A DNA stretch of 64,000 nt, taken from NCBI RefSeq assembly GCF_023806125.1, contig NZ_JAMSKT010000006.1, positions 1-64,000 of the forward strand. Direction: 5' to 3'. Made by a program: the position numbers and the translations under genes. Each line of letters opens with the position of its first letter. Position 1 is the stretch's first letter. This document shows positions 26,180 through 35,087 of the stretch, one piece after another. The stretch is from Clostridium caldaquaticum. Lineage in GTDB: Bacteria > Bacillota > Clostridia > Clostridiales > Clostridiaceae. Below the pieces are notes generated by a model that worked only from the letters and a program-made list of their open reading frames with translations, was not told the origin of the DNA and did not search any database.

Positions 26180-27292
26180 ATGTTGGAGAAACTTAAGATA
26201 AATGGAAAGTTGTTAAAGGAGTTAGATTATAGTATAATAATCGTTTCAATAATAATAGTTCTATTTGGGAGTATTAATATATATAGTGCCACCCGTAAGT
26301 ATGGTATTTACTACTTTAGATTGCAAATGATTTGGCTTATAATAGCTTTAGCGTTAGTTTATATTATTTTGATTTTTGATTATACTCTTTTGATGAATTA
26401 TTCAAGCCTTATATATTGGAGCTCTATAGTTCTACTTATTATAAATGATACTGCGGGAAAAGTAACAAATGGAGCCAGGTCCTGGATTGCTTTAGGGAAT
26501 AGAGGTATTCAGCCTTCAGAATTTGCAAAAATAGCTATGATTATAATGCTTGCAAAAAAACTTGAAGATATGGAAGGGGATATTAACAATATTAAAAACT
26601 TTTTTACACTTTGTTTTTATGCTGTTGTTCCAATGCTGTTAATAGTTATACAGCCTGATATGGGTATGACTATGGTTTGTTTTTTTATTGTATTAGGAAT
26701 ATTCTATATAGCAGGACTCAACTCAAAAGTGATTATTTGGGGGCTTATTGGTATTGTAGGATTTATTGCTGTTGTGTGGAATTCACCGCTTATGGCTTCC
26801 TATTGGAAAGTAAGACTAACATCTTTTTTAAACCCAGAAGCTGATGCTTTAGGAAGTAATCTGCAATTACTTTCTTCAATGATTGGCGTAGGTTCTGGTG
26901 GAATATTAGGGAAAGGTTTTTTGAAAGGAACACAAATATCAGGTGGATTTGTGCCAGAATCTCACACTGATTTTATATTCTCTGTTGTTGGTGAGGAATG
27001 GGGACTTGTTGGAGCCATTGTACTGTTATTTTTGTATAGTGTTTTATTGTTTAGATTTATAAAAGCTGCAAGTACGTCAAAGGATTTATTTGGTTCAATT
27101 ATTTGTGTTGGAGTAATATCTACATTTTTATTTTCTATTCTTCAAAATATAGGAATGACTATAGGAATTATGCCTATAACAGGTATTACTCTGCCTCTTA
27201 TGAGCTATGGGGGAAGCTCAATGCTTACCAATTTTATGGCTATAGGTCTGGTATTAAATGTTGGTATGAGAAGAAAGAAAATAAATTTTTAA
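26180..27292 (+). CDS. rodA: RodA-type SEDS glycosyltransferase
   Basis: SEDS proteins polymerise lipid II into glycan strands; RodA works with PBP2 in elongation. The 370-residue protein has about ten membrane segments. Family marks are [10 protein letters not shown]...[10 protein letters not shown] (about 95-115), the QPDMGM block near 160, [19 protein letters not shown] (about 255-273), and [10 protein letters not shown] close to the C-terminus. FtsW is the alternative, but the Min/Mre/PBP2 context favours RodA. GGAGGG abuts an ATG at 26174, so the ATG at 26180 (six-base spacing) is the better start. Confidence 0.92.
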   Translation: MLEKLKINGKLLKELDYSIIIVSIIIVLFGSINIYSATRKYGIYYFRLQMIWLIIALALVYIILIFDYTLLMNYSSLIYWSSIVLLIINDTAGKVTNGARSWIALGNRGIQPSEFAKIAMIIMLAKKLEDMEGDINNIKNFFTLCFYAVVPMLLIVIQPDMGMTMVCFFIVLGIFYIAGLNSKVIIWGLIGIVGFIAVVWNSPLMASYWKVRLTSFLNPEADALGSNLQLLSSMIGVGSGGILGKGFLKGTQISGGFVPESHTDFIFSVVGEEWGLVGAIVLLFLYSVLLFRFIKAASTSKDLFGSIICVGVISTFLFSILQNIGMTIGIMPITGITLPLMSYGGSSMLTNFMAIGLVLNVGMRRKKINF

Positions 27293-27324
27293 AAATAAAT
27301 AATAACTTTAAGGGGGAGTTATAC

Positions 27325-27696
27325 ATGAAAATTGCATTAATAGCACATGACAAGAAAAAAGATGATATGGTAGAATTTGTAGGAAGGTTTAAAGATATTT
27401 TTGAGCAGCATGAGCTTTTTGCTACAGGTACTACAGGAAAGTTAATTTATGAGATAGTAGGTCTTGATGTTCACAGGTTTTTATCAGGTCCTTTAGGTGG
27501 AGATCAGCAAATAGGAGCTAAAATAGCTGAAGGTGAAATAGATTTTGTAATATTTCTAAGAGATCCTTTAACAGCACAGCCACATGAGCCTGATGTAACC
27601 GCATTGCTTAGACTTTGCGATGTTCATCATATACCACTTGCTACTAATATTGGTTCTGCAGAAATTTTCTTAAAGGCTCTTAGATATCATAAATAG
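27325..27696 (+). CDS. mgsA: Methylglyoxal synthase
   Basis: MgsA converts dihydroxyacetone phosphate to methylglyoxal and phosphate, a bypass used when sugar phosphates build up. The 123-residue product begins [15 protein letters not shown] (phosphate-binding and catalytic region). It has [10 protein letters not shown] around 36-45, [11 protein letters not shown] around 59-69 with the catalytic Asp nearby, and a [15 protein letters not shown] block near 81-95. GGGGGAG precedes the ATG at 27325. The open frame extends upstream into the end of rodA but only this part is coding-like. It follows rodA, as in many clostridia. Confidence 0.97.
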   Translation: MKIALIAHDKKKDDMVEFVGRFKDIFEQHELFATGTTGKLIYEIVGLDVHRFLSGPLGGDQQIGAKIAEGEIDFVIFLRDPLTAQPHEPDVTALLRLCDVHHIPLATNIGSAEIFLKALRYHK

Positions 27697-27709
27697 AATA
27701 TAATGTGTT

Positions 27710-27736
27710 AGGACTGCTTGTTAAGCTGTCCTTTTA
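27710..27736 (+). terminator. Probable terminator after mgsA
   Basis: AGGACTGCTT (27710-27719) pairs with AAGCTGTCCT (27723-27732) with one internal mismatch, followed by TTTATTTTT. Confidence 0.75.
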
Positions 27737-27850
27737 TTTTTGGAATATAACAGCTTTATAAAAAATATATATTATTAGATAAAGATGTTTTTTATAATCA
27801 ATAAATAATTCCAAGCATAATTTGGAATTAGTACTACGGGAGGGGTTAAA

Positions 27851-28645
27851 ATGGGAAACTATAATTCGCAATATGAAAGCTACTATAGTTCATTACTAAA
27901 CAAGAGAAAAAATTATGGAAATTATAACTATAATTCAGGCAGTAGCTATAAATTCAGCTTTTATAATAATTTTATTTTAAAGAGACTAACAAGGGATTTG
28001 ATTGGAGTTTTTATTTTATTTACTTTTATTATTGGTTGTAAGCTTATTGTTACTCAGCAAACTAAAACAGCATATAACTACTTAAAAGAAATGCTGAATA
28101 CTAATTTAGATTATAATAAGGCTATAGCATTTATTAAAAATTTAGACACAGAAAATATAGAGGAAAAGGTTACAAATTGGCTGGATGAGGCAAAGTCTAA
28201 AATATTGGGTGGTAAGACTATAAAGGAGCAAATAAATGAAAATTTTGTACTTCCTATCGAAGGAGATATAATCTCTTCTTATGGAGAAAAAATAGATTTA
28301 GGAGATAGTAAAAGCATGAAAAACGAAGGTATAAACATAAGTGCTAAAATTGGTACAGAAATTATTTGCTCATTTAAAGGTGAAGTAAAAGAAGTGGGTG
28401 AAGATATAAGCTTAGGAAAGTATATATTAGTAGACCATGGCAATGGTATTGAAACTAAATATGCAAACTTAAGTGAGATTTTTGTTAAGAAAGGTGATAT
28501 ATTAAATAAAGGCACAGTAATAGGTAAAAGCGGAAACAGTGGGAAAGTTACTGAGCCGTGGCTCCATTTTGAATTAATATATATGGGTGAGAATAAAAAT
28601 CCAGAAGAGTATTTGACTTTTATAAAAAAACAGACTGTATTTTAA
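27851..28645 (+). CDS. SpoIVFA-like protein with degenerate LytM/M23 domain
   Basis: This 264-residue protein has a Tyr/Asn/Ser-rich N-terminus (about 1-38), one membrane segment (about 52-68), and a C-terminal M23/LytM-type domain (about 135-264). The zinc ligands look lost: NEGINIS stands where active enzymes have HxGxDI, and PWLHFEL where they have HLHFE. That is the pattern of SpoIVFA, a non-enzymatic regulator of the SpoIVFB protease in sporulation. The next gene, 22 bases away, is an M50 protease of the SpoIVFB type, which supports the pairing. GGGAGGGG precedes the ATG. Expression is expected in the mother cell, but I see no certain sigma-E site. Confidence 0.82.
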   Translation: MGNYNSQYESYYSSLLNKRKNYGNYNYNSGSSYKFSFYNNFILKRLTRDLIGVFILFTFIIGCKLIVTQQTKTAYNYLKEMLNTNLDYNKAIAFIKNLDTENIEEKVTNWLDEAKSKILGGKTIKEQINENFVLPIEGDIISSYGEKIDLGDSKSMKNEGINISAKIGTEIICSFKGEVKEVGEDISLGKYILVDHGNGIETKYANLSEIFVKKGDILNKGTVIGKSGNSGKVTEPWLHFELIYMGENKNPEEYLTFIKKQTVF

Positions 28646-28667
28646 TAAGTGTAAGTGGAGGAAGCTT

Positions 28668-29522
28668 TTGATAAAGGTAAATAGATTTTTTTTTCCTTAT
28701 ATAATATTTCTTTTGTTTCTTGGGTTTAAAGGTCAAATAATAATGGCCTTTTTGATTGTACTTTTTCATGAATCAGTTCATTATTTTACTGCTCTAATCT
28801 TAGGTTTTTCAGGCTTTGATCTGGAGATACTGCCTATTGGTGCAAGGCTTTCCCTTAAAGAATTAGATGAAGCTTCTCCAAAAGAAGATATTATTATTTC
28901 ACTGTCAGCACCTATATTTAATATAGTTTTAGCTTTATTGTTTTATAATTTATATAAAAATTATTCTTTAGAATGTACATATACTTTATACATGGGGAAT
29001 TTGGCAGTAGGACTCTTTAATTTACTTCCTGCTTTTCCTTTAGATGGAGGCAGAGTAATAAGAAGTATTTTATGTTTCAGAACTATATATAAAAAAGCAA
29101 ATGAACTAACAATTAAATTTAGTATGATACTTGGTATAGCAATGCTTTTTTTATATATGCTTATGGCTTTTTTTTATGTAAGGAATATTAGTTTAGCAAT
29201 AATAGCTTTATTTATTTTATACTCATCAAAAAAGGAAAAAGAAAGGATAGTTTATATTATAATGGGAGATATTATTAAAAAGCGATTGAAGTTTCTAAAA
29301 TCTGGTTATATTGAAAATAAGAATCTTTCAATACATTTTAAATGTGACTTGATTACAGCCTTAAGTATAGTAGATAAAAATAGATATAATGTCTTTACTG
29401 TACTTGATGATGATATGAAGGTAATGGATATAATTTATGAAGAGGAATTAATTGAGGGTTTAAAAAACTATGGTAATTTAACTATTGAAGAATTTATTGC
29501 TATAAGAGAAGAGAACATTTAA
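28668..29522 (+). CDS. spoIVFB: SpoIVFB-like M50 intramembrane metalloprotease
   Basis: The SpoIVFB family cleaves a membrane-tethered pro-sigma-K in the mother cell. The 284-residue protein has several membrane segments. The zinc site HESVH is at about residues 30-34, a NLLPAFPLDGGR motif (the second catalytic region with Asp) lies at about 122-133, and the cytoplasmic C-terminal region is CBS-like. All catalytic residues are present. The start is TTG at 28668 behind GGAGG. Its partner gene upstream is SpoIVFA-like. Other M50 roles are possible, but the pair argues for sporulation. Confidence 0.88.
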   Translation: MIKVNRFFFPYIIFLLFLGFKGQIIMAFLIVLFHESVHYFTALILGFSGFDLEILPIGARLSLKELDEASPKEDIIISLSAPIFNIVLALLFYNLYKNYSLECTYTLYMGNLAVGLFNLLPAFPLDGGRVIRSILCFRTIYKKANELTIKFSMILGIAMLFLYMLMAFFYVRNISLAIIALFILYSSKKEKERIVYIIMGDIIKKRLKFLKSGYIENKNLSIHFKCDLITALSIVDKNRYNVFTVLDDDMKVMDIIYEEELIEGLKNYGNLTIEEFIAIREENI

Positions 29523-29631
29523 AGAAAATATTCATTGTTAAAACTTATAGGTTTATGTTAGAATATATTGTTGAATTGATAAGTAAACTTAAAAAAGTTT
29601 TCGTTGTAAGATATCCTAAGGAGGAAAATAA

Positions 29632-31488
29632 ATGAACAAAATTACAGATGATATTTTGTATAGAGTTGAAAAACCTGCAAGATATATTGGAGGAGAATTT
29701 AACTCTTACAATAAAGATAAAAATAAAGTAGATATTAGATTTGCCTTTTGCTTTCCAGATGTGTATGAGGTAGGAATGTCACATTTAGGAACTAAAATAT
29801 TATATTATGTTTTAAATGAAAGAGAAGATACTTTTTGCGAAAGAGCTTTTGCGCCTTGGCCAGATATGGAAAAGTTAATGAGAGAGAATAACATTGATTT
29901 GTATGCACTTGAAAGCAAAGATTCTCTTAAAAACTTTGATTTTTTAGGATTCACTCTTCAATATGAAATGAGTTATACAAATATTTTAAACATGTTAGAT
30001 ATGAGTGGGATACCAATAAGAGCTTCTCAAAGAGGGGAAGAATATCCTATTGTTATGTGTGGAGGACCTTGTGCATATAATCCTGAACCTTTGTATGACA
30101 TTGCAGATTTTTTTGTAATTGGAGAAGGGGAAGAAATAATTAATGAAATTTTAGATATTTATAAGGAATATAAAGGAAAAACTAAAAAAGAGTTTTTAAG
30201 AGCTGTTTCCAAGCTTCAAGGAATATATGTTCCAAGTTTTTATGAAGTAACTTATAATGAAGATAAAACTATCAAAGAAATTAAGCCTGTTTACCAGGAT
30301 GTGGAAACAAAGGTTAAAAAGAGAATTATAACAAATCTTAACGAAAATATTTATCCAGATAAACTAATTGTTCCTTATACTGAAATAGTACATGACAGGA
30401 TTATGCTTGAAACTTTTAGAGGATGTACGAGAGGCTGCAGGTTCTGTCAGGCAGGTATGATATATAGACCAGTAAGAGAAAAAAAACTTTCGAAATTAAT
30501 GGAACAGGTAGATGACTTAATAAAGAAAACAGGTTATGAGGAAGTTTCGCTTACTTCTTTAAGTATTTGTGATTACTCCGATATAGAGAATTTAATTAGT
30601 TCAATGGTTATGAAATACAAGGATGAAAATGTAGGGATTTCTCTTCCTTCTTTAAGAATAGACTCTTTCTCAGTTGATTTGATTAAAGAAATTCAAAAAG
30701 TAAGAAAGACAGGATTAACTTTTGCACCAGAAGCTGGTTCTCAAAGGATGAGAGATGTTATAAATAAGGGAGTTACTGAAGAGGATTTAATAAAGTCTGT
30801 TAGAAGCGCTTTTGAGTCTGGATGGTCTACAATAAAACTTTACTTTATGATTGGGCTTCCTTACGAAGATATGGAAGATGTAAAAGGTATAGCATATTTG
30901 GCACAAAAGGTTGTGGATGAATATTTTAAGGTTCCTAAAGATGTTAGAAACAAGGGGCTTAAGGTTACTGTGAGTACTTCAACTTTTGTTCCAAAGCCTT
31001 TTACACCATTTCAATGGGCTCCCCAGGATAATATGAAAACTGTAAGAGAAAAGATTAACGCAATAAGAAGTAATATAAAAAGCAGAGCTATAACATATAA
31101 TTGGCATGAATCTTTAGTAAGTTACATGGAAGCAATTTTTGCTAGAGGGGACAGAAAGCTTTGTGACGTTTTAGTTGCAGCTTTTCAGAAAGGAGCTAAA
31201 TTTGATGGTTGGTCTGAATATTTTGATTACGGTATTTGGGAAGAGGCTATGAGAGAATGTGGAGTCGATGGAGAGTTTTATGCTTATAGAGAAAGAAGTT
31301 ATAATGAAATACTGCCTTGGGATTTTATAGATATAGGAGTTGATAAAGATTTCTTAATTAAGGAAAACGAAAAAGCTAAGACTGCAAGTCTTACTCCAGA
31401 CTGCAGACTAGGATGTACTAGATGCGGTGTAAATGTACACTTTAGGGAAGGAAGGTGTTTTGAAGGTGCGGTATTTAATAAAATTTAG
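29632..31488 (+). CDS. TIGR03960 family radical SAM protein with B12-binding-like domain
   Basis: This 618-residue protein has an N-terminal cobalamin-binding-like domain (about 20-180) and a radical SAM core. The cluster-binding Cys265, Cys269 and Cys272 are in CTRGCRFCQAGMI. A C-terminal region ends in a second cysteine set (CRLGCTRCG) near 597-605. It corresponds to the TIGR03960 family, always found beside TIGR03936, and the reaction is not known to me. The partner overlaps its 3' end. AAGGAGG precedes the ATG. Conserved placement upstream of RNase G and L21 suggests a link to RNA or translation, but that is inference. Confidence 0.93.
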   Translation: MNKITDDILYRVEKPARYIGGEFNSYNKDKNKVDIRFAFCFPDVYEVGMSHLGTKILYYVLNEREDTFCERAFAPWPDMEKLMRENNIDLYALESKDSLKNFDFLGFTLQYEMSYTNILNMLDMSGIPIRASQRGEEYPIVMCGGPCAYNPEPLYDIADFFVIGEGEEIINEILDIYKEYKGKTKKEFLRAVSKLQGIYVPSFYEVTYNEDKTIKEIKPVYQDVETKVKKRIITNLNENIYPDKLIVPYTEIVHDRIMLETFRGCTRGCRFCQAGMIYRPVREKKLSKLMEQVDDLIKKTGYEEVSLTSLSICDYSDIENLISSMVMKYKDENVGISLPSLRIDSFSVDLIKEIQKVRKTGLTFAPEAGSQRMRDVINKGVTEEDLIKSVRSAFESGWSTIKLYFMIGLPYEDMEDVKGIAYLAQKVVDEYFKVPKDVRNKGLKVTVSTSTFVPKPFTPFQWAPQDNMKTVREKINAIRSNIKSRAITYNWHESLVSYMEAIFARGDRKLCDVLVAAFQKGAKFDGWSEYFDYGIWEEAMRECGVDGEFYAYRERSYNEILPWDFIDIGVDKDFLIKENEKAKTASLTPDCRLGCTRCGVNVHFREGRCFEGAVFNKI

Positions 31489-32170
31489 TAAAGAGAGTCA
31501 TATAAAATTTATTTCACATTTAGATTTACTTAGAACCCTTCAAAGAGTAGTAAGAAGAGCAGCGCTGCCTATAGAATATTCCAAGGGTTTTAATCCTCAT
31601 ATGACTGTTTCTATTGCTCAGCCTCTTTCAGTAGGAATGTATTCTGTTGGAGAGTATGTGGATATGGAGCTGACTGAATATGTAAAAGAAAATTATATTA
31701 AGGATGTACTTAATAATAATGCTCCTTCAGGCATCAAATTTTTACAAGTTACTTTAGTTAAAGAAAATAATGAAGGTAAAAAAATACCACAGGCAATGGC
31801 TTTAATAGACGCTGCTAAATATATCATTACGATTAAATATAAAAATACCGATGTGTTAAAAGAAGAGTTAGAAAATTTATTGAGTCACGAAAATTGGGAA
31901 ATTTTAAAAAAGAGCAAGAGTGGAGAAAAACTTGTTGATATTAGAAAAAAGGTAAAGAGTTTTGATTTTATAATAGAGAATAATTGTTTAAGGATAGATT
32001 GTATATTATCCTGTGGAAGTAAAGAAAATCTTTCTGCGGAACTTTTAGCACAATTTATAAAAAATAATACTACAGCAGTAAATTCAGTTGCTTTTGTAGA
32101 TGTTATGAGAGAGGAACTATATGTAGAAAAGGGAAACAAATTTATACCACTTTGCGACTTTGTTAAGTGA
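31460..32170 (+). CDS. TIGR03936 family radical SAM-associated protein (DUF2344)
   Basis: This 236-residue protein partners the TIGR03960 radical SAM enzyme. The family's opening block VRYLIKFSKESHIKFISHLDLLR is present, followed by PIEYSKGFNPHMTVSIAQPL and SVGEYVDMEL. There are no cysteine clusters, so it is not itself a radical SAM enzyme. I chose TTG at 31460 as the start. It lies five bases after AAGGAAGG and gives the family's usual N-terminus, while the open frame extends further upstream inside the partner gene. The two genes overlap by 29 bases, so they are translationally coupled. Confidence 0.9.
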   Translation: MKVRYLIKFSKESHIKFISHLDLLRTLQRVVRRAALPIEYSKGFNPHMTVSIAQPLSVGMYSVGEYVDMELTEYVKENYIKDVLNNNAPSGIKFLQVTLVKENNEGKKIPQAMALIDAAKYIITIKYKNTDVLKEELENLLSHENWEILKKSKSGEKLVDIRKKVKSFDFIIENNCLRIDCILSCGSKENLSAELLAQFIKNNTTAVNSVAFVDVMREELYVEKGNKFIPLCDFVK

Positions 32171-32174
32171 TTTT

Positions 32175-32198
32175 ATGGAGGAAAATTTATTCCTCCAT
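32175..32198 (+). other. Hairpin before rng that hides a GGAGG sequence
   Basis: ATGGAGGAA (32175-32183) and TTCCTCCAT (32190-32198) form a perfect 9-bp stem with a six-base loop, in the 52-base gap between the TIGR03936 gene and rng. There is no strong T run, so termination is weak at best. Confidence 0.5.
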
Positions 32199-32222
32199 TT
32201 ATAATTTAAAGAGGTGTTTCTA

Positions 32223-33665
32223 ATGAAGCAAATTTTTATAGAAAGAAGAGAAAAAATTTTAAGAGTAGCAGTAAAAAATAATAATAAATTAGAGGAATGT
32301 TTTATTGAAGAAGAAAATAATGAACCAAAGAGCGGTGAAATATATAAAGGTATTGTCAAAAATATAGTTCCTGCAATAAAATGTGCTTTTATAGATATTG
32401 GGTATAGTAAAAACTGCTATATGTACTTAGATAGAAAGTTTAATAACATACATATTAAAAAAAATGATGAAATATTAGTTGAAGTTTTAAAAGAAGCAAT
32501 AGATGAAAAAGGGCCCAAAGTGACAAATGCTATTACTATACCTGGCAGATACGTAGTTTTAGAAACTTTAAATAACGGTTTAAGTTTTTCCAAAAAGATA
32601 GAAAATAATATTTTTAAGAAGTATATAAAAGAACATGTGATGAAACCGAAAGATATAGGGATTATGATTAGAACTAATGGTGAAAAAGTATCTGTAGATA
32701 TAATTAATGAAGAAATTGAAAGATTATATCAGATTTATTGTAATATAGTCAATGATTGCAGGTATTCAATTAAGCCGAAATTCTTATACGATGGTAATGG
32801 AATAGTGAATAAAATTCTTAGGGATATAGTTGATAGTGACACTGAATTAATAGTAGTAGATAGAGAAAAAGATTATAATTATATTAAGGAATTTTTACAG
32901 TTTAGTCCGGATATAAACTGTAAGCTGAAAATACATACTGAAAACAAAACAATATTTAATTATTATGGCATAGAAAGAGAAATATTAGAACTAAGAAATA
33001 AAAGAATTAGTTTAAAAAGTGGGGGTAATATTGTTATTGATAAAACAGAAGGAATGTATGTCATAGATGTAAATTCTGCTAAAGATGTGAAAAGTGTATC
33101 TATAAAAGATACTGCTTTAAATACAAATATTGAAGCAGCCTATGAAATAGTAAGACAGATAAAACTAAGAAACTTAGGTGGGATTATTATTATAGATTTT
33201 ATTGATATTGATAATAAAGTGGATAAAGATAATATTCTTAATATATTAAATCAATGCATGAAATTAGAGAAAAATAAAACTGTAATTTATCCATTTACAG
33301 AGCTGAATCTAGTACAAATAGCCAGGAAAAGAACCGGTAAATCAATAACAGAATATATAGAGGAAAAATGTAATATTTGTAATGGAAGAGGAAAGAGAAT
33401 ATCATACTTTTATTTAACGCATTTAATAAACAATGAAATTACAGGATTGTGCAAAGAGTTAAATGTAGAAAATATATATATTGAGATTTCAAATATTTAT
33501 AAAGAAGATATTATGTGTGACGTAAATAGTTTTGCTAATAAAATTGGCAGCAATAATAGATCAATATATGTAAAATTTAGCGAAAACTTAGAACTTTTCA
33601 GAGTAGAAGCTCTAGTTTTTTCAAATCATATAGAAAAAATGCAAAAATACAAGATATATGGTTAA
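32223..33665 (+). CDS. rng: Ribonuclease G/E family endoribonuclease
   Basis: RNase G/E enzymes cut single-stranded A/U-rich RNA at 5'-monophosphate ends and help rRNA and mRNA maturation. The 480-residue product has an N-terminal S1-like domain (EIYKGIVKNIVPAIKCAFIDIG, about 37-58) and an RNase H-like/DNase I-like core. The catalytic Asp sits in YVIDVNSA, with a second in IIIDFIDI. A zinc-link motif CNICNGRG is at about 383-390. It lacks the long RNase E tail. AGAGGTG lies before the ATG at 32223; the GTG at 32214 is less likely. It stands upstream of the L21 operon, as in other clostridia. Confidence 0.94.
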   Translation: MKQIFIERREKILRVAVKNNNKLEECFIEEENNEPKSGEIYKGIVKNIVPAIKCAFIDIGYSKNCYMYLDRKFNNIHIKKNDEILVEVLKEAIDEKGPKVTNAITIPGRYVVLETLNNGLSFSKKIENNIFKKYIKEHVMKPKDIGIMIRTNGEKVSVDIINEEIERLYQIYCNIVNDCRYSIKPKFLYDGNGIVNKILRDIVDSDTELIVVDREKDYNYIKEFLQFSPDINCKLKIHTENKTIFNYYGIEREILELRNKRISLKSGGNIVIDKTEGMYVIDVNSAKDVKSVSIKDTALNTNIEAAYEIVRQIKLRNLGGIIIIDFIDIDNKVDKDNILNILNQCMKLEKNKTVIYPFTELNLVQIARKRTGKSITEYIEEKCNICNGRGKRISYFYLTHLINNEITGLCKELNVENIYIEISNIYKEDIMCDVNSFANKIGSNNRSIYVKFSENLELFRVEALVFSNHIEKMQKYKIYG

Positions 33666-33671
33666 TTATTC

Positions 33672-33700
33672 TTTACAAAGGTTGTTACTTGTGTTACAAT
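33672..33700 (+). promoter_or_regulatory. Promoter of the L21 operon
   Basis: TTTACA (33672-33677) and an extended -10 TGTTACAAT (TACAAT at 33695-33700) are 17 bases apart, just before the L21 leader. Confidence 0.72.
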
Positions 33701-33706
33701 GGCTTT

Positions 33707-33777
33707 TGTAGACCGCACACATAGGGTTTCAAATCACTATTGGTGTACCCGAGATGGCGAGACTGGATAGAGGAGGT
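33707..33777 (+). ncRNA. Ribosomal protein L21 leader
   Basis: The 5' UTR carries the conserved Firmicute L21 leader blocks ACCGCACACATAGGGTTTC, AAATCAC, GGTGTACCCGAGATGGCGAG and ACTGGATAGAGG. These RNAs are thought to bind L21 or a partner and give feedback control of rplU-prp-rpmA. It follows the promoter and abuts the ribosome site. An ORF frame running through it is not coding. Confidence 0.88.
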
Positions 33778-33786
33778 GTATTTTTA

Positions 33787-34098
33787 ATGTACGCAATAAT
33801 AGCTACTGGAGGAAAACAATACCAAGTTAAAGAAGGAGACGTTATATACGTTGAAAAATTAGATGGTGAAGTTGATTCAACTATTGAACTAGGCAATGTA
33901 CTAGCTGTTTCAAAGGAAGACGGCTTAGTAGTTGGAAAGCCTGTAGTAGAGGGAGCTAGTGTTGTTGCAAAAGTATTAGCTCAAGGAAAAGCTAAGAAAA
34001 TTATAGTTTTCAAGTATAAGAGAAAGAAAGACTATAGAAGAAAGCAAGGACATAGACAACCATTCACTAAGCTTTCAATTGAAAAAATAAACGCATAA
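33787..34098 (+). CDS. rplU: 50S ribosomal protein L21
   Basis: L21 is a 23S rRNA-binding protein of the large subunit. The 103-residue product starts [18 protein letters not shown], the family's conserved N-terminus, and ends with the basic [20 protein letters not shown] block. AGGAGGTG stands nine bases before the ATG at 33787. The open frame extends upstream to 33754, but that part is leader RNA. It is first in rplU-prp-rpmA. Confidence 0.98.
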   Translation: MYAIIATGGKQYQVKEGDVIYVEKLDGEVDSTIELGNVLAVSKEDGLVVGKPVVEGASVVAKVLAQGKAKKIIVFKYKRKKDYRRKQGHRQPFTKLSIEKINA

Positions 34099-34102
34099 TA
34101 TT

Positions 34103-34429
34103 ATGATTAATGCAGTATTTAAAAAAAATAATGGAAATATAGTGTCTGTAAATTTAAATGGCCATGCGGAATCAACAGACGAAGGATATGATTTGGTGTG
34201 CAGTGCAGTTTCAGCAGTATCATTAACTATAGCTAATGGTATTACGGAAGTTGTTAAAGTTAAACCTAACTTATCTCTTGAGGATGGATTTTTAAGTATG
34301 GATTTCAGGAGTTTGCCTGAAGAAGATGTTTTAAATTGTCAGATACTGCTTAAAACGTTGTTTATTGGACTTCAAAGCATTGAAGTCAGTTACGGTGATT
34401 ATATAAGTATTAAAGTAGAGGAGGTGTAA
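34103..34429 (+). CDS. prp: Ribosomal-processing cysteine protease Prp
   Basis: Prp removes the N-terminal extension of Firmicute L27, which must be cut for L27 to work. The 108-residue protein has the catalytic His in [10 protein letters not shown] (about 19-28) and the catalytic Cys in [12 protein letters not shown] (about 29-40). Its position between rplU and rpmA is conserved. It starts four bases after rplU without a strong ribosome site, suggesting coupled translation. The L27 encoded next has the matching cleavage sequence. Confidence 0.95.
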   Translation: MINAVFKKNNGNIVSVNLNGHAESTDEGYDLVCSAVSAVSLTIANGITEVVKVKPNLSLEDGFLSMDFRSLPEEDVLNCQILLKTLFIGLQSIEVSYGDYISIKVEEV

Positions 34430-34433
34430 CATT

Positions 34434-34736
34434 ATGCTAGTTATGAACCTTCAGTTATTTGCTCATAAAAAAGGAGTAGGTAGCTCAAGAAACGGTAGAG
34501 ACAGTGAAGCAAAAAGACTTGGTGTAAAATGTGCTGATGGGCAATTTGTGCTTGCTGGAAATATATTGGTAAGACAAAGAGGTACAAAGCTTCACCCAGG
34601 AACAAATGTTGGTAGAGGTAGCGATGATACTCTATACGCTAAAGCAGACGGTATTGTAAGATATGAAAAGTTTGGTAAGGATAAGAAGAGAGCAAGCGTT
34701 TACCCAGTTGACGTAGAAGTTCAAATAGCTGAGTAA
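34434..34736 (+). CDS. rpmA: 50S ribosomal protein L27 (with Prp-cleaved extension)
   Basis: L27 reaches into the peptidyl-transferase centre with its N-terminus. This 100-residue precursor has the Firmicute extension [10 protein letters not shown] followed by [15 protein letters not shown]. Prp cuts after the LQLFA motif, exposing the conserved mature end. GAGGAGGTG lies seven bases before the ATG. It is the last gene of the operon and is closed by a terminator. Confidence 0.98.
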   Translation: MLVMNLQLFAHKKGVGSSRNGRDSEAKRLGVKCADGQFVLAGNILVRQRGTKLHPGTNVGRGSDDTLYAKADGIVRYEKFGKDKKRASVYPVDVEVQIAE

Positions 34737-34741
34737 TATTT

Positions 34742-34766
34742 AAAGCACCCAAAAGGGTGCTTTTTA
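34742..34766 (+). terminator. Terminator after rpmA
   Basis: AAAGCACCC and GGGTGCTTT (34742-34763) form a nine-pair stem with loop AAAA, followed by TT. Confidence 0.93.
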
Positions 34767-35087
34767 CAATTTTAAAAACTATTTAAAATATACACTATAA
34801 TCTATGTATATAATAAACTACCTAAGAAAAAACATTATTGATGATTTCAATAAAAAAAATAATTTTGTTAATAATATGATTATATAACTGATAAAAATTA
34901 ATTTATAAGTTTTTTATATAGATATCCAATTTAAATATGAACCTAATAGTCTAGTAAAATAATAATTCTTTCCTTAAAATTTAAAAACACATTAGCTGCT
35001 AAAATTATTATTTTACTAGATTAAATTTGATTTTGTAATTGGATAAATATACATATGTTCTCTATAAAATAAAGAGGTGATATATAG
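34767..35087. other. Intergenic region of about 320 bp before obgE
   Basis: This gap has no ORF or known RNA that I can name. Its main content is a nested inverted repeat at 34923-35045, listed separately. The rest is A/T-rich and presumably carries the obgE promoter. Confidence 0.6.
34923..35045. repeat. Nested inverted repeat, about 123 bp
   Basis: An outer pair TATCCAATT (34923-34931) / AATTGGATA (35037-35045) encloses a perfect 18-bp inner pair at 34950-34967 and 35003-35020, beginning TCTAGTAAAATAATAA. The 35-base loop is unstructured by eye. It could be a small non-autonomous element (MITE-like) or a long RNA hairpin controlling obgE. No clear target duplication is visible at its edges. 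Confidence 0.72.

Noticed and set aside
27103-27324. N-terminal extension of methylglyoxal synthase inside rodA
   Set aside because: It is an out-of-frame reading of rodA; the enzyme's conserved start lies at 27325 behind GGGGGAG.
33754-33786. N-terminal extension of L21
   Set aside because: This part is the end of the L21 leader RNA; the conserved protein start and the ribosome site are at 33787.
34923-35045. The inverted repeat as a CRISPR array or a terminator
   Set aside because: There are no direct repeats with spacers, and the loop is 35 bases with no T run.
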